Shown: positions 12,901-27,586, counted from the stretch's first letter. The stretch: 64,000 nt of DNA from Aquila chrysaetos chrysaetos (GCF_900496995.4 NC_044018.1:21730001-21794000), one strand, 5' to 3'. Program-made: numbers and translations. Notes: generated by a model from the letters alone, not told the origin.

Positions 12901-15900
12901 TCTCTGTCTTTCTCTTATTCTCTTAATATTGAACTCTTTCTACAATGGCAGCACAACTTCTGAAGAGATGCAAAATGCCTGGCCAAAACCACCCAAAGCA
13001 GCCTTAAAATAATATTCTCATGGAGATGTATTCTCCTGGAGCGCATGATCCCGCTGGGGCTGCACATGGCATGCAATTCAGGTTCTCTGCTTTCTTGGTG
13101 GAGGCTGTAACTATGTGCTACTATACAGAGGGAAAGAAGGATTGGACTAGCTTGGTTGAGCTTGGCACAAAATTGTACTCACGTTTGCAAAGGCTTCTGT
13201 TTATACAGGGCACCTTGTGCCAGCTCAGCACCAACCCCAGCCACATGGTGGAACAGAAGCAAAAGATTCGTGTTCTGAGTTCTCCACACCTCATCTAAGT
13301 GCTTTAAACATGTACAAAATAGGCAAAGTGTAGGAAAAGGGAGGCTGCATATTATTTTAGCATTTAGGCCATTAAATTCTGTATTTCCTAAATGAAGAAA
13401 TGCAATAACGTGGAAAAAGCTTATATGAAAAAGCAGTTTTGGCACCATGCTACTGACTGCAAAACTGGGGGCAACTGTGAATTTAAATACAAAAAAGTTG
13501 ATAGGGTCAATGTGGGGTTGAAATTGGCTATATAGAGGTAGAGCAGTTGATAGAGCTAATACAGTTATTTTACAAGTGAGGACTAACTACGATAGTTGTT
13601 ACTGTTCTTAGTACAGGGCCTTGCACATTTAGACTGCAATAGTGTTAATAACTTCATCTCATTTGAATACAACTGAAAAAGCACAAGTATTTATTGACAT
13701 TAGTGTGGGGTAAATATTAAAAAGATGCATTTCCATGCTTTTATTTTTAAAGAACTCCCACGTCTAGGGGCTTTTTGACGGTTGGAAGAAATTTTTTAAT
13801 AGGCTTTGATAGGAAAAGGGTATTTTTATTAAGCTTAAGAGGGCTGTATGTTTTATTAAATGCTCTCCAGACCAGAGACTGAATGTCAGTAAGTGACACT
13901 TAAAGAGACCCCAACTCTAATTGAACTCAATCATGCTCAGAGGCAAAAAGACATAAAGAAGCACCCACTGTGTCTTAGGGGGTCTAAGGTAAACGTAAAA
14001 ACTGCACTCAGATCAATCAAAGATGAATCCTCTTGTTGTATAAAAACCTGGTTCTACTTAAACATTCATGGAGATCTAATACAAATGAATAATTTACTTT
14101 CAGGTAGCTAAAAAGAACTACAGAAAAATATCCTTATTTTGGTTTCAAAGTCATATAATCAAAAATTTGGAAATACCTACATTAAGGTTTCCTGTGTTAT
14201 CTCAGTTTAACTTCTTTATGTTTATTAAATTATCATTTGTTTTTCCTAAATTTATTCATTTGTGAGCAAAGCATGCAATGATATATCCAATTATTATTAA
14301 GTACAGAATCAATGGATATTTGTAGTAACTTTGTTTTACTTGTTTGTTGACACTGAAGTTGTGGGTAGAATATCAGTCTTGGGATGACTTTCCTTTCAGC
14401 ACCTGTTAGTATGCTTCATCCATTTCTAGGACTGAGCCTATATATTAAATAGATCATTCTTACAACTATGTTCTGTTGTTTGGGATTATTTTTAGGGAAG
14501 GGAAGTAGAGAAACACTATAACTGAAATAACTGTAAACCAAAAAAGGAGAACAAAAATTAAATGCTAATAAAGCATTGCAATTTTTCACATGGTCTACAA
14601 GTAATCTTGTAGTTCAACCGACCACTAAGTCATCATTTTAAATGATAACTTTAAATGATAACATAATTTTAAATGGTAACATATATTGGTAACATAAATT
14701 AACATCTCAGAATCTAAAGCTCTAACTCTCAATTATTCAAAAAAATCAATTTTTTTTTTGAACAGCCAGATAATAAAACCAAAATTGGTTTAATTACACA
14801 ATGTAGAGGAATGGAGGAAGTATTTTAAAACTTGGTATTTTATCATAGCACAAAATAGATATTTGTGTATACTTTACCATAGTGAAGTGAAAGGTAGCAC
14901 CTTATGTTGACATTTTATCTAGTAACAATTTCGACAGAGTTCCTATAGAGAAAAAAAAGAAAAACCAACACACCTTGATTTTGTCCATGAATTCTGAGAT
15001 TTGTGTAGCTTTTTTTAATGAGTAAGCAAAAGAATGTAAGTATTTTCAGTAAGCGTAAATTCTGAATTACAAAGTCTCCTGGGCATGTTATGTCATTTAA
15101 GAACTCACTCATGAATAGAAAACACAAGGAAGCATCTGTGAAAAGATAAAAACTTAACTCTGATACAGAAAACATAGAATGATTTTAATTAAGTTTGGCA
15201 GCTGAGTACTGAAATTTTATTCTGAAGGTGGGCAGCAGCCTTGTTTACACAGTGAATTGGGCATGCAAAGTCTATTGTTTAATGCACGTGAGAAGTTTTG
15301 ACAAAGTTTCAGACCATGGAATATCTTAAAACTTAATCATATTATTAGGAAAAAGAGAGTCATGTATGTTGCAATGAAGAGAGATATACATATATAGTAA
15401 AGATGTATCTATAAGATAACCCTTGCTTCATACAGCTTTTTCTTAAATAGACACCGAGTGGGAGGGAACCTCATGATGCACTTCAGAAGCAAACTTACTG
15501 CAGGTCACATATCAAGCAAGTCCTGCGGCTGGGAACAGAAACGAGGCTTAGCCCAGCACTGCACTCCCTGTAGTCGTACTGGCAAATTCCTGACACTGCT
15601 GCCAGGTTTGGCACCAGCAGGGATTTATGCTAGCCTAAATATCAATAATGATAACCTAACCCACATTTAAAACAAATTCCTCATTAGACACAAAAAAGCT
15701 TTCCTATCACATATTTCGAAGTCCTAGAGAGAAGAATCTGAAAAGTTAATTTATTTGCATTTGCAAGGCCTGCAGAGTTGGTACAACAGCAGAAGCCAAC
15801 AATAATTCCAGCTAGTTCCTTATCTTTTTGAGATATTTGCCTGTTGGACTGAAGATCTAGTTTTATTTTTGGATTCTGAACATACTTACGCACATGAGAA

Positions 15901-15929
15901 CATGAGAAAATGGTAGCAAATGAGTTAGG
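9999..15929. other. Intergenic AT-rich DNA without recognised genes
   Basis: Only short noise-level frames are seen. The visible structure is the GT/CA-rich cluster near 12.44-12.57 kb and short A/T runs. No RNA gene, splice pair or transposon terminus was recognised. Confidence 0.55.
12441..12566. repeat. Interrupted (GT/CA)n microsatellite cluster
   Basis: Two alternating purine-pyrimidine tracts are present. One at about 12,441-12,476 mixes CA and GT runs and is partly self-complementary (gcacacgtgtgtgtgcacac). A (CA)n run follows at 12,542-12,566. Such tracts can adopt Z-DNA or cruciform structures. Confidence 0.85.
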
Positions 15930-18900
15930 GAAGGGAATTCAGCCTATTGGTAAGGCTAGGGCTGGATTAGAAATAGATTTAGTGTCTGAGACAAGACTGA
16001 AGATCTAGGTTAATTTCTGCATCCTTCAGTGCCTAGAGAGCTAATACAGGGGCATATAAGTGGCAGGGACAATGGCTTCTGCTTAGTTTGAAGGCAGATA
16101 TGAACCGCTCATTTAAGAAGAGGTGTAAGATCAGGTGGAAGGATGAAGGAGCATAGTGTTATTGCTAGCACTGGAAAAGCACAAAGGGCTGTGAACAACC
16201 TGGCGCTGGAGAAGCAAATTGGTTCTGGTTAGTTTTCTAGATGTTACGGGGTTCTGGGTATAGCTATCAATAGGGATAAAGTTTGGTCCTGACACTATAA
16301 ACAGAATTCTCCAGAATCTGAAGGGTTTCCCAGCAATGTTACCTACAAGTATGGATTAGAGTATACCTAAAGAGGGCTTGATTGAACTTTGAGAATATAA
16401 AGAAGCGATGAACAAGATTTCTTTTCAGATTCCTGTAGCCCTGCACTCTAGAATGCACAGAACCAGACGATTGAAGTGGGTCACATACACAGCATGGTAT
16501 AGTCCACAACTGTAGAATACAAATAAAATATCTATTTTGGGTGGCAGTTCAGCTTTGCAAAGCAGGAACTTAATTTTTCAGTTCGTTATGTGTGATTTGC
16601 AGGCCTAAAATGGTGCGATTAGCAGGGTCAAATAGGTCAGAATGAGATGGACCTGACCAGCAAGTCTATTGTTAAAGTTTAATCTATATTTCATTTCAGT
16701 TTGAAGATTAGGATTAAGAAGTACTGAAGATGTGGGCTACACGTAACCCATAAGACTCACAGAGTCAGGGACAGAAAGTGTTAAATGGCTAAGACTATTT
16801 TTGGAAGCTGCAAAAAAGGCAGAAAACAAGATCTGGAAATTGTAGAAACAAATCTCTTATAGCTGATCTCCTGTCTTTAAAAAAACCTAACTGTAATAAA
16901 TAACCTCCTTTTACCAATAATTGATGCCCACATCAATATTAGACATTAGGCTTTCCAAGACCATCCCTCATCTTGGCTCAGAAGATCCTGAACTACATTG
17001 TAACCAGCTTAGCTCTAGAGATCTCGCTTTATAGCACCTAATCTTTAAAACAAGCATAAATATAGCTTTAAATAAGATATACAACATAAACCTGCCTTAA
17101 ATCTATGGAAAACACGCTTGCCTCTGTTGCTAAACTCTTACCCCAGCTCTGTGAGACTTGTAGTTCCAGTTCCAGTATAAACATAGATTTTGGGTATCTT
17201 CTGTACTAGTCCCTAACCGGGATATCAGCCCTTACTTTTCTCTTAACCACAGTTTTTCTTTAAACACCAGTCTTTGTTTTAGTCTACACAGGCTGCAACA
17301 ATTAACTTTTTTCAGTCACTGACGAACTGTTATACTCCCTTACAATCATTACAACACCCATCCTAGATTTATGTGAAGCATATTCGAACCAGAAATAAAA
17401 CCGTTTACCCAGGCCAGCTGTGGGATCATCCTAATTCTGCAGGCATTAGAAAACACAAAATTCTCAAAATTTTTCAGCACCTCTTGTACAGAACCTACAT
17501 TTAACCCTTCCCTGGCCTCAATTCTAGCCCTTCCCCCAGCTATGCTTTAAGGGCCTGTAAACTCCTTAACAGTACTTCTTGGCTCTGTATGCTCTGCTTA
17601 GTTTAGCACTAATTTTAATTTCTTCATCTGATTCCCTCACCTTACACTTATTTCTATTCCTAAACCTCATTAAAACAGTAAATTCTCCAACGCAACCATC
17701 AGACCTAAAGACTCAAAAGAAGTAATTTTTTCTAACAGCATTCATCCTCATTCTGCCTCTGCAAAACACATCTTAAAAGACCTCAGTCCCTGCTGTTCTT
17801 AATACTACTCCATATCATAAAATTAGCACCAGACTTTACCTTTTCCATAGAACTATGATCCCTTCCCTTGCAGAACTAACCTTAACTTCTCATTCAGACC
17901 AAAATCAACTTTAATTCTAGTCCTACAGACCCCATGGGAAAGATAAAGCCATTATCGCAGCTCTGTAGTCCCTGTTATCATAATCCTGCTTCTTATTTTT
18001 AAATTTGTTAACAGCAGTCTGATCCTTAGGAAGGAGTCTCTAATGCACATCATCTAGGAGATAGCCCTGTGGCTATTCCAGCCTGCCAGTGTGCAGTTAA
18101 GACACAGGAAAAGGTTGGGGTTATGGCAAAATGAAAAGCTTACTGCATTATATTGTCAAGGCATGCTACTTGGCAAAATGGGACTTGGGCTGGACCTGGT
18201 AAGGTCTAGTATCTTACAGTTAATTCCTAGGTTATGGTAGGCTTATAATAAGCCTGGAAATAAGATGTGAGTTTGGTGTTGGTAGTACTACTGGGGAGAG
18301 GGCATTATAGAAATTTGGGGATATAGACATATTATGCATGGTGCTTTTACCTCCCCTCCTCTCACCCCTCATGCTTGCCCTCCCCCCCAATTTTGAGATT
18401 AAATTTAAGAATAGGAGTGACTGATTTCTTCAGGTTATTGCTGGATCTTGCTAAACATGCAGAAATTGGATGAAGGCTGGGTCTGGAATGCCTGTAACCT
18501 TTTTCTCCTTAACCTGAACCCGATATCAAAGCATACATCTACCTTTAGTGAGAAACAAAAATAAAGTGTTTGCCCTCAACACTCATCTTAGCTCTGCATA
18601 GCTTGCAAGATGCCTCCAAGATCAAATTCTTCAGTATGTATTCTGCCAGCATTAACTGCATCACTGTTCCTAATCTTTGCTCTCAATTTGCATCTATTAG
18701 TCATAACTGCCACAGAATGAACCATGACTCCCCCACTCCTGTTGGCACCAGCTTTTATTCCAATAGCATGAGCCTTTATTCCAATACTGTATTATCAGCT
18801 ATTTGGTCTCACTTTATAACACTATGTAATGTTATGAAACTGGTGGGCACTATTATCTTACCTAAGGATTTTGGGAGGAATAAATCTCCTGGCCGTGTTT

Positions 18901-19300
18901 AAGTACCTAGGCTTTTGGAAAAGGTGTGAAATTCTTACATAAGACACAGTAAAAACTTAACTTTTCCTGAGTTCTCAAAGGCCAGCAAAAGCAAAACTTG
19001 AACTGACTTCAACTGGTGTATGGGTTCAATGTAGCTCTTTCCAATCTATAGTTCCAGTCTATTGAATTCTCAGGATCACTGATTTATTGAAAATTATAAG
19101 TTTACAGTTGTAGTAAAGGTTCCACCTAGGAGCATAACAGACATAAATTCAAAATGAGACGGGTGCCGAATGTGATACAGGTAAATGTTTCACAGCTCTT
19201 TCTCTAGCTACTACAGGTACCCTTTGGCATGGTAAAGATGGGTTTGGGGTGAATGTAAGGGTTTGATATGGACCAGGGATAAGGGCCTGAACTGAAATTC
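15930..19300. repeat. Alternating G-rich and C-rich tracts resembling decayed telomere-type repeats
   Basis: On the plus strand, 15,930-16,800 is enriched in words such as ggctagggctgg, ggttctgggta and atagggata. From 16,870-18,000 the bias reverses, with words such as cctaac, ccctaaccggg, taaccttaac and tttaaccctt. The bias flips again near 18,040-18,480 (aaggttggggttatgg) and again afterwards. This resembles TTAGGG/CCCTAA-like sequence diverged beyond a clean array, in several orientations. A further G-type patch lies at 21,730-21,900. Composition alone cannot prove origin; a periodicity test would be needed. Confidence 0.3.
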
Positions 19301-20576
19301 CGCTCCTGAGCCACCTGAGGACTCCAACACAGCTTCTCGCAGCTCTGCCACAACTCCTTTCACGGCAGTCCGACCCCAGGTTACACGACTGCATTGCACC
19401 AGAGCTGGCTTTGACCACAGGTGGTCAAACACTCCGGAGAGGGGAGAAGAACGCAGGGGCTGCCGGTGGTGCTCTCAGGGCCCTGACAGCAAGGGTGGGT
19501 GGGGAACACCCCGCCAGCGTTTTAGCCATAAACTCCTACCATGAGAGCTGAATATTATTATGAGCACACAGCTCAGTGTGCTAACAGGAAAGAGGCACCT
19601 CAGAAAGCTGATCAGCCTCTCAGCTCATTTCTCAGCTACGCTTGCAGTATTATTCCCTGTTAACATTGTTGCAGCCCATACAAAAGATAAACCCCAGGTT
19701 AGCCCGCTGATACTTCAGCTGAGATAACGACATCAAAATCTTCAAGTGTCCACAGAAGATAATTGTGGCATTGGATGTGTCACAGTGAATACAGACTCAG
19801 ATCTCTGTCACAGTGTGTAACTAATATGGCTGAGATATCCTATTCACTATCTAACTCTTCAATGTTGTTAACACCCATCTTCTGCTATTCTTTTATTGTA
19901 TGCTGTAGGCTTTCTATAATTAGAAGTTGTGCAACCACCTGTATAGAAGTGTCCAAATAAATTCATGTCCTTAATATCAAAACAAACATCTCTGAAAACT
20001 TCCCAGGCAGCTGCTTATCTTCCCCTATTATCCTGAGGACAGAATCTCCACATCTGTTACTGTGCCTCAGTCCTGAAAATCAGGAGCCAGTTGAAAGCAT
20101 CAAGGACTTGGTAAACATAATAGTTCCAGGCCCTGTATATTATAGTCATCCTTCGCAACATGCCACAGAATTCCATGATGATCAACAACTTGCTCTCTCT
20201 TAATGAACTAAAATACAGTATTGGTTCATGGATACTCTAATAGCTCCTGAGAGTGTTTTTCATATCATGTTCATATCAAGTAACTAGTAAGATCCAGCCT
20301 TCAGTTTTACTGAATGCTAGACCATGTTTTGACTTGTGATCTTCCATGCCTGCAAGAATTCCTGCAGCAGGTCTGGGATTTCCTAAGCTGCCTTCCACAA
20401 ATTGGATGGTTTGAGAACCCAAGGGTGTCTGGATCTCAGTAAGGCCCTTGAAAGCTCTAGCAACACTTCTAGGTTGCCCTCAGGCTGATTTTATTGGGAG
20501 TCAATCATTCCCTGTGAGTTTCACCATCATTGCACTTGCCCTATGTGTTGGTTTTCTTTTTATCGTGGTCTACTGA

Positions 20577-21107
20577 TCAGAACAACAGCTTTTAATCTTT
20601 TTCCGTAGTCCTGGAGCCTCTTCTTTTCAATGTTGCTCCTGTAACTGCAGCTCTTACTGTGCCAAAAGTTCTTGCAATTGCTCACAGGTTCTTCTTGAAG
20701 CTCCCCTCGGGACTGCTGCTGCCGCCTTTGTTAACTGTGGCTACAGGTACATTTGCTGCAACTGTTGCTGGCTGTGTGCTGCTAGCTCCTTGTTTCTTTG
20801 CAAGGAACTCGGAATCGGTGTTTCCTACTGGCAGCAGCCTTGCAGCACACATTCTCCATCTCAGATGGACTGGCATTGCCTACGGTCATCGCAGGAGGAC
20901 TGCTGGTGTCACTTCACTGAACAACTCTTGGTCACTGCTTCAATGCAAAGCGAATGTAGCAATTCTACCCAGGAAACAACAACAAACCCTTCTTCCTCGA
21001 GTAAACAAGAAGTTTTTTCAGCTGTGATAGAAGAATCAGAACACACACAATGGCAGCCCCACTCTTCTAAAATCCACAAATATTTGAAAACTTTGTATGC
21101 AAGCTAG
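20577..21107 (+). pseudogene. Unidentified cysteine- and serine-rich open frame, possible gene remnant
   Basis: One frame is open for about 176 codons between an in-frame TGA at 20,574 and a TAG at 21,105. It has no ATG in its first half. Its N-terminal third is very rich in Cys, Ser and Asn (for example CSCNCSSYCAKSSCNCSQ), and its C-terminal third is Ser/Gln/Glu-rich. The Cys richness may simply reflect TGC/CTG-rich DNA. Other frames of the same DNA are also fairly open, one of them Ala/Val-rich. The spacing loosely recalls CXC-type cysteine motifs, but no family was recognised. No splice sites or promoter were identified. It may be a decayed retrocopy or chance. Confidence 0.2.
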
Positions 21108-24100
21108 GCTACTCCTTCTAGCCTGGACCTTAATTCACTAAGGTAGGAATTAACCTCCTGGGCTTACTGCAAGCGTGTGTGTATCATTTTATTACGGAAC
21201 ACAAACAGTCGATTTGCTAGATTCAGAAAAAGACACATGAACTCTATTTGAGGGAGCTAACAAAATTAGTTCTTGTGAGTCATCACTGCATTGCTGGTAA
21301 AGTGAAAGTATTCAGAACAGGAAGAATAGATTAATTAGCTTTAAACTTGAACCCTGCAAAGCTCGCACATCTAGGATAAAACCAGGAACCAGCAGGCATA
21401 TAATGGCTTTTATTTTATTTTCTAGCAAGTATTGATAGGTGGTTTATAAGGGTAACAGAGCTGAAGAGCAAAGCATAGTCACCTATATAATTATAATGAG
21501 GGTCAGAGATCATAACTGTCATGAGTATTTGACCTACAGTAGAGTTAATTCTGCTTCCAATTAGGGTTTCTCAATAGAAACTGCTGAAAATCTTTTTTTT
21601 TAATATAGATTTTACAAGACCTTCAGCAATAGCTGGAGGTCTGGAGCCACGAAACTGATGTTTATTTCTGAAGCAAGTATGATCATCATATCATGTAAGA
21701 AATACAGTTGGTTTTCAGCAACTCAAAATAGGTTATAACGCATGGGATGGGATCCCAGGCTACCATTAAGAAAATAGTTTGGTCTGGAGATGGGCTGGGG
21801 TTCAGGACTGCAAAGAAGAGGGACAAGTGCTGTACAACTCAAATCTTTGGTTGAATAGGGTGAAGGCTGGAGTTAACAAGCATGGTTTATGGTTAACATT
21901 TTCTGAATTAACTTCTAAATATAAAGTAACTTGTTGCTGTCATGAGTAACAGCGTAAACAACCTGTGACTGCATTTCTCCCCCTTCCCCCATAAATGAGT
22001 AGAGTAGCTGCTGTTATGTAGTTTAATACTCCTGACACACAATAACAGAATAAGATATGGAAAGTCTGAGGAATTGTCCTTGGAAAGAGGAATAAAAGAA
22101 TATTACAGTCAGTGCAGAAACAGCAACCACTGAGAGTGGAGACATTACCAGCCTCAAAGAAATGGAAAATTTTTTTAAAAGGTGACAAGAACAAAAAATA
22201 TGTGAATGCTTTGAACTGGTGAACACTTTGAAGCCAGTTTGTAGTTGATCTTGAGGTAATTGAAGGCAAATAGGCTCTGGATAGGCTTAAAATGTAGCAC
22301 CAAATTACAATCACAACTGCAAATTTTGATTCTGACAGATCCGGACTGCAATGTATTTTAAATTTCATAATGTCCTAGGCTGAACTATTTGCTCTTACCC
22401 ATAAAATTTCTGAAGAGTGACCATACCTGTTGAAACCAAGATTCCACGTAGACCAGCATCCAGACTCTGCCAAGAGGACACATAGGAAATAGCATGCATT
22501 TAATGATATGTTTATCAGAAAAGATTACTCTTGGAATCCCCAGGAGCTCATTCACAAACTTCAGAGGACAAAGGTGTCAGTGTTTTTCAAATTTAGTAGC
22601 CTTTTATTTTAGTTTTTTCTTCCATAATTTTTTCCAGCACTTCTGAACACACTCACCATCTAAGGCATCCTGTGTCAGGGTGTTTTGCAGATAAACCACA
22701 CGTTGTGTTAAGAACCACTTCTTCTCACCCGTTTTGATTCTAAGGCCCCCAGACTATGCATTGGAAGACACGATCACTCCCTATTTACTACTCTACCCAT
22801 GACACTCTTGATTTCATAGACCTCTACCATGTACCCTTCACTCATGTAATTTCCTTGTTGAAAGCCCTCATCCACTTGGCTGTTCCCTGTATAGAAGCTA
22901 TTTCATGCACCTGATCACCTTTGTTAAACTTTTCAGAACTTCCTCCCGTACTAGTATGTATTTCTGCAGTGGGGAGGAGGAACGCAGCTGCAGACAGACC
23001 ACCTTGCTCCGTGGAGAATGAAGGAGTCGTTTCCACTGTGTTCTCTGTTCTTTTTTAAATAGTTCTTAATATTGACTTGATTTTGAGCACCAGGATGACA
23101 TTTTTAACAGATCTATTCTAATTCCAAGACATCATTCCAGAAGAATAGTAATCAGCTCAGAAATCAATCTACTTTCTGTGTAAAATTTAGATTATTTTCC
23201 CCATATATTTTGCTTAACATTGGCTGTATCTATACTGAGTTTCACCTGCCATTACAGTGACCATTCAGCCTTATAAGGCTCTTTTCTCATTTTTCATGGT
23301 CAGGCTTTCCTGAATAACTTAATATCAGTAAACACTATCACAATTTCCAAGGAATGCCTCATTTATGAATATGCTGGAAATTATCAATCTTAGCACAGGT
23401 CCCTGAAGGGCTTTACTGATAACCTTCTTGCCCTGTGAGAATTTACTCCTTACTCCAATCTCCATTTTCTGTATTCTAGGCAATTATTTACCTATGTAAC
23501 AACTTTCGTTCTTATTCAGTGGATGCTTTATTTATGTAGAGGCCTTTTGAGAGAGTTTGTTGACAGTATCAGCCAGATTTCCCTAATGCATGTTGATTCC
23601 TCCAAAAAAGCACAATAGATTTGTAATACATGACTTTCCTTTACAAAACTTGTGTTAATAATATTGAAACACAATGATAGGTAGCTAAAACCACCTGAAC
23701 TATAGGAAAGCTAACAAGAATGAAAAAAAAAATCCATTTGTGGCATGGCTAAGAGTGAGGAATTCTAATGCACTGAAAAAGAAATGAATCATAGCAATGA
23801 AACGGGCCTTTTAACTAGACATGAATTGTTAAATTATTAATTGTGCAGAAAAGGAACATTTCTTCAATTAATACTTTTGTTCTGTCTTTAGAAGAAAGCC
23901 AGATAAGATACATGGATCACATAGGAATAAAGGAAAGATTCTTAATTCACTAGTAACTGAGAAAGATATTAGACAACATCAAAAACAGATAAGCATCTTA
24001 CAGGCGCATAAGATGCTTCCAGTAACACTTAATAGTTTGCTGAGGAAATATCTGGCCTCTTGATTTTAATTTTATTTATTTATTACAGTTACAATGAAAC

Positions 24101-27100
24101 TGTAGTAGACTGAAAACACTGATTATTTTTTTTGTCACCATTCAGGAAGAGGAAATGGAGTGATGTGGATGATAATTGATTAGTCTGATTCCAGTCAGAG
24201 GTAAATTAATAGAAAAATATTGACAAATAAATAAATAAATAAATAAAAGATGGGAATCTAGTTAATATCAGTCGCCATGTATTTTACAAAAAAAATAGGT
24301 TTTGTCAAACAAGATGGGATGGATTTTTTTTTTTTAGACAATAGATTTTTGTTGACAAAAGTAACCGCCCAAATATCATCTTGTTAAGGAGTTAAGTATA
24401 TGCTACTAATACAATAACCCAATGCCATCCTGTAGCAAAAATGACAGAATGAATTGGCACTGGAGTATACTAATAAAAGGTATGCAGCTGTAAATCCAGA
24501 TACAGCAGTGGTGAGACTGGCATGCTATGAACTCTTTTGGTATTTCCTTTTACAAAAGGATGTACGGAAAAAAAGTGGAAGGACCACAAAAAAAATAATT
24601 TAAGTGCTGTAGAAAGTGTCAAAAGAAGCATTCCAATATAAACTGGAACAAAAGTCAGTTGTTCTTGCCTTGAATAACATGAAAATCTGTTAAAAGGGGC
24701 AAGTAAACACAGTAACTTATCTCTGCCATCTTCCATTAACCTATAATTAATCCACTGATGTCGGAATAGTTAATTGGGGCTGGCTTCATCAAGACCTTTT
24801 CTAGAGACATAAAGTATATGGATATTTCATCAACTGAGAGAACTAGGACCAAGGTTAATGTGGTTCTGCTGAGTTAAATATCACCTGACTTTGATCTTCT
24901 ATATGTATTCCTTTGGGTAAGATAAGAGAGAACCATGCGATACCCCTTTCATGGCAACAAAAATGTACGTGTTTTCCACATTACCTGGAGCAACTAATCA
25001 GAGCATCCAATTACTCTGGACACATAGATGATCAATACTGGAATAACGTTTCTTTCCTACAGTATGCTACAGAAAATTGCCAGATTCATTTGCTATTCTC
25101 CTGGGATACACTGCTGACAGATAACTGTTCTGCTGTCAGGGCCATCTCACCCTGAATATAGATTAAGATGAATAAGATGAAAATACTTATTTTTGCCATG
25201 AACATAAAAACCAGAACTCTTTCTGATGTTCGTTTGTGCCTCACTGTTCAGTAGATAACTTCTTGCCTACACAAGGACTTGCTTATTGAACACGGTGAGT
25301 TTTACCTTGTCTGTAGGAAAAAAAAAAAAAAAAAAGCAGCAATATTTAGCATTTTGCTACTAAGAAATACCCTAAATGGATCATGTTCCTTGAATTTCTA
25401 TTCCTTCACCCAGTTTCTTAGACTGAGAACTTCCTACTACATGAAGAGAGCTAGTAAGATGTTTTCAAACATGGCAGTATTTCATTAGAGGAGCACTCCT
25501 TTGTTAAAAACAAAGTCCTGCAGCAATATTTTACTTTCTATCAACCGCTGACAAATTACAAAGGCAGCTCCCTGGTAGGTTGCATCAAACAGATTGCTTC
25601 AGAGTCAGGCAACTGGGGACTTAACAGACCGAACAGCCAATCTCAAGATCAAGTTTCTTGGCACAGTCAGGAGTTGCAGGACATCATGGAGCCAAGAACA
25701 TAGTAGCTTTGGGAAACCTAGTTAGATTCAAGCTTTAAAGACCCTGGAAGGCCCTTCAAGACTTGATTTGTTAGACATCCTGTTCTACATGTTCCTTGTG
25801 CTAATTCTAACTCTGGGGCACTCCCAAGAGTGCTCCCACTTCCGTATTAGCTGGGAGCACCATTTAATTTTGGAAAAATCATAGGATATTCTGATTCCCT
25901 GAAATTCTTTGAATATCTATTTTCCACCATGAATATTTCTGACGGTTTTTTATTTGTTTGTGAGACTATCTCAAATCAAAAGAAAGCTGTTTTGAAATGT
26001 TGGACTTTTTCAGAGAAAGGAAGTTCCAGATTTTATCTAGCTCCTAATCACTGTTACTATGGTCAAAACCCTTTTCCTTTGAGTATTGTCCTCTTGCTCC
26101 TCTAACAAGTGAGGAATGGACAAAGAAAAGGAGACAAATAGCTCCGTCTGAAACAAGAGGGGTTTTTTTTACTCTGAATCCTGTGTTTTCAAATAGAGTA
26201 ATTGCAGAGGTCACAGCTGCATTGGGCAACACTGACCAGGGAACATTCTCACTCTATGACAGCCTCCAACAGAAACATCTGACTGCAATTCCTGACTTAA
26301 TGGAAACTACCAAAGTGATATTTCCACTAAACTAGCACTGCAAAAATAAGTAAGAAGATGGATGTAAATAACCGTATATATGTGCAGTACCTGATGGCAG
26401 TGATAGAAGTCCATCTGCATTCCTTTAATTACAGAGACAAATTCCTTGGAATATCAGAACAACATTTTCTAAAATTTGCATACAAGAGAAATAACCTCTT
26501 GGTTGAATATTTTAATTGGAAATTAACATTTTAAGACAGAAACCTTTCCCTTGTGGTATTTGTCACTAAATCATTATAAAAATGCATGAAGACTTCCCCA
26601 GATGACTACGCCAACCGGAAAAGGTGAAAACAATTGCACTGCTTCTGTTATTCAGGCTGAGCTCAATGAAAAAAATCTATATGAATAACACAAATAGTGA
26701 ATCGTCAATTAGATTTTTATCTTTTATGATAGCAAATAGGCACTAATTCAGCAACAGAAGGTCTTCTCATAGCTATACCTGGTTTGGTTTTTTTTTTCCA
26801 TTTAACTGTGTTTCCTAAATAGAAACAAGTTAGAGTGAAAATTGTAGAAATGACTTTTATAATGTGATTTTTTGAATATGACACTTCAACACCAACAATA
26901 AAACAACCCATAAAAATTGAAGATTGGTCCCACTTTGGGGTGAATGTCAAGTCTAAGCCAGTTTCCAGTTTCAGAACCATTTGTCATTAATGTTCTGTGA
27001 GACAAACTTGGACAAACCTGGCATTTTAGCTTAGAGTAAGACAAAAAAATGAATAATAATAAACAACCCTCAAATTAATAGAACATTTTCACTGGTCTTA

Positions 27101-27586
27101 AAATGGTATTATCCTATTATGTGTGAAAATTTCTCCATTAAAAAACAGACTAGTAATTTTGGGGGGAAAATCAGGTCAGGAAAGAGGCTGAAGAGAGCAA
27201 TCACAGTAGCGAAATATTCAGTAGGTATGTTATAGCTTGTTAAAAATAATCTAATGTGAGGCAAAGTAATTTTCTGTCTTAGGAGAAAGACCACCTTCTA
27301 AAGGTTGTATAAAATTATTTTTTAACCTTTTCTTTTCCTTTGGGCTAAAACTAAAGATATTGACAATTTTGGTCCATTGCCATACAAGATCTAAAAGATC
27401 TTGCATTTATACAGACAATGCACATGGGGGGGGGGGGGGAAATCTTTTCATTCTGTTCTGTAACTAAGTTGATTTCACTGTGATTCTGCCCAATTTACAT
27501 TGATTCTTTGCTGCCTCCAGTGGAAGCTGTGTACAGCTGCCTGACCATGAAGACATGGAACTGTTTTTTTAAACTGCTTTCAAGTT
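21108..27586. other. Intergenic AT-rich DNA without recognised genes
   Basis: No coding or RNA gene was supported. The stretch holds microsatellites, including (AAAT)n at 24,224-24,248, poly(A) at 25,318-25,336 and a 14-base G run at 27,426-27,439. The longest frame (142 codons, minus strand, 21,940-22,368) shows no family signature. Confidence 0.55.
24224..24248 (+). repeat. (AAAT)n tetranucleotide microsatellite
   Basis: About six uninterrupted AAAT units are present. Confidence 0.95.

Noticed and set aside
18570-18902. A 110-codon plus-strand frame
   Set aside because: It has no family resemblance, splice context or codon bias, and lies in the C-rich part of the telomere-like tracts.
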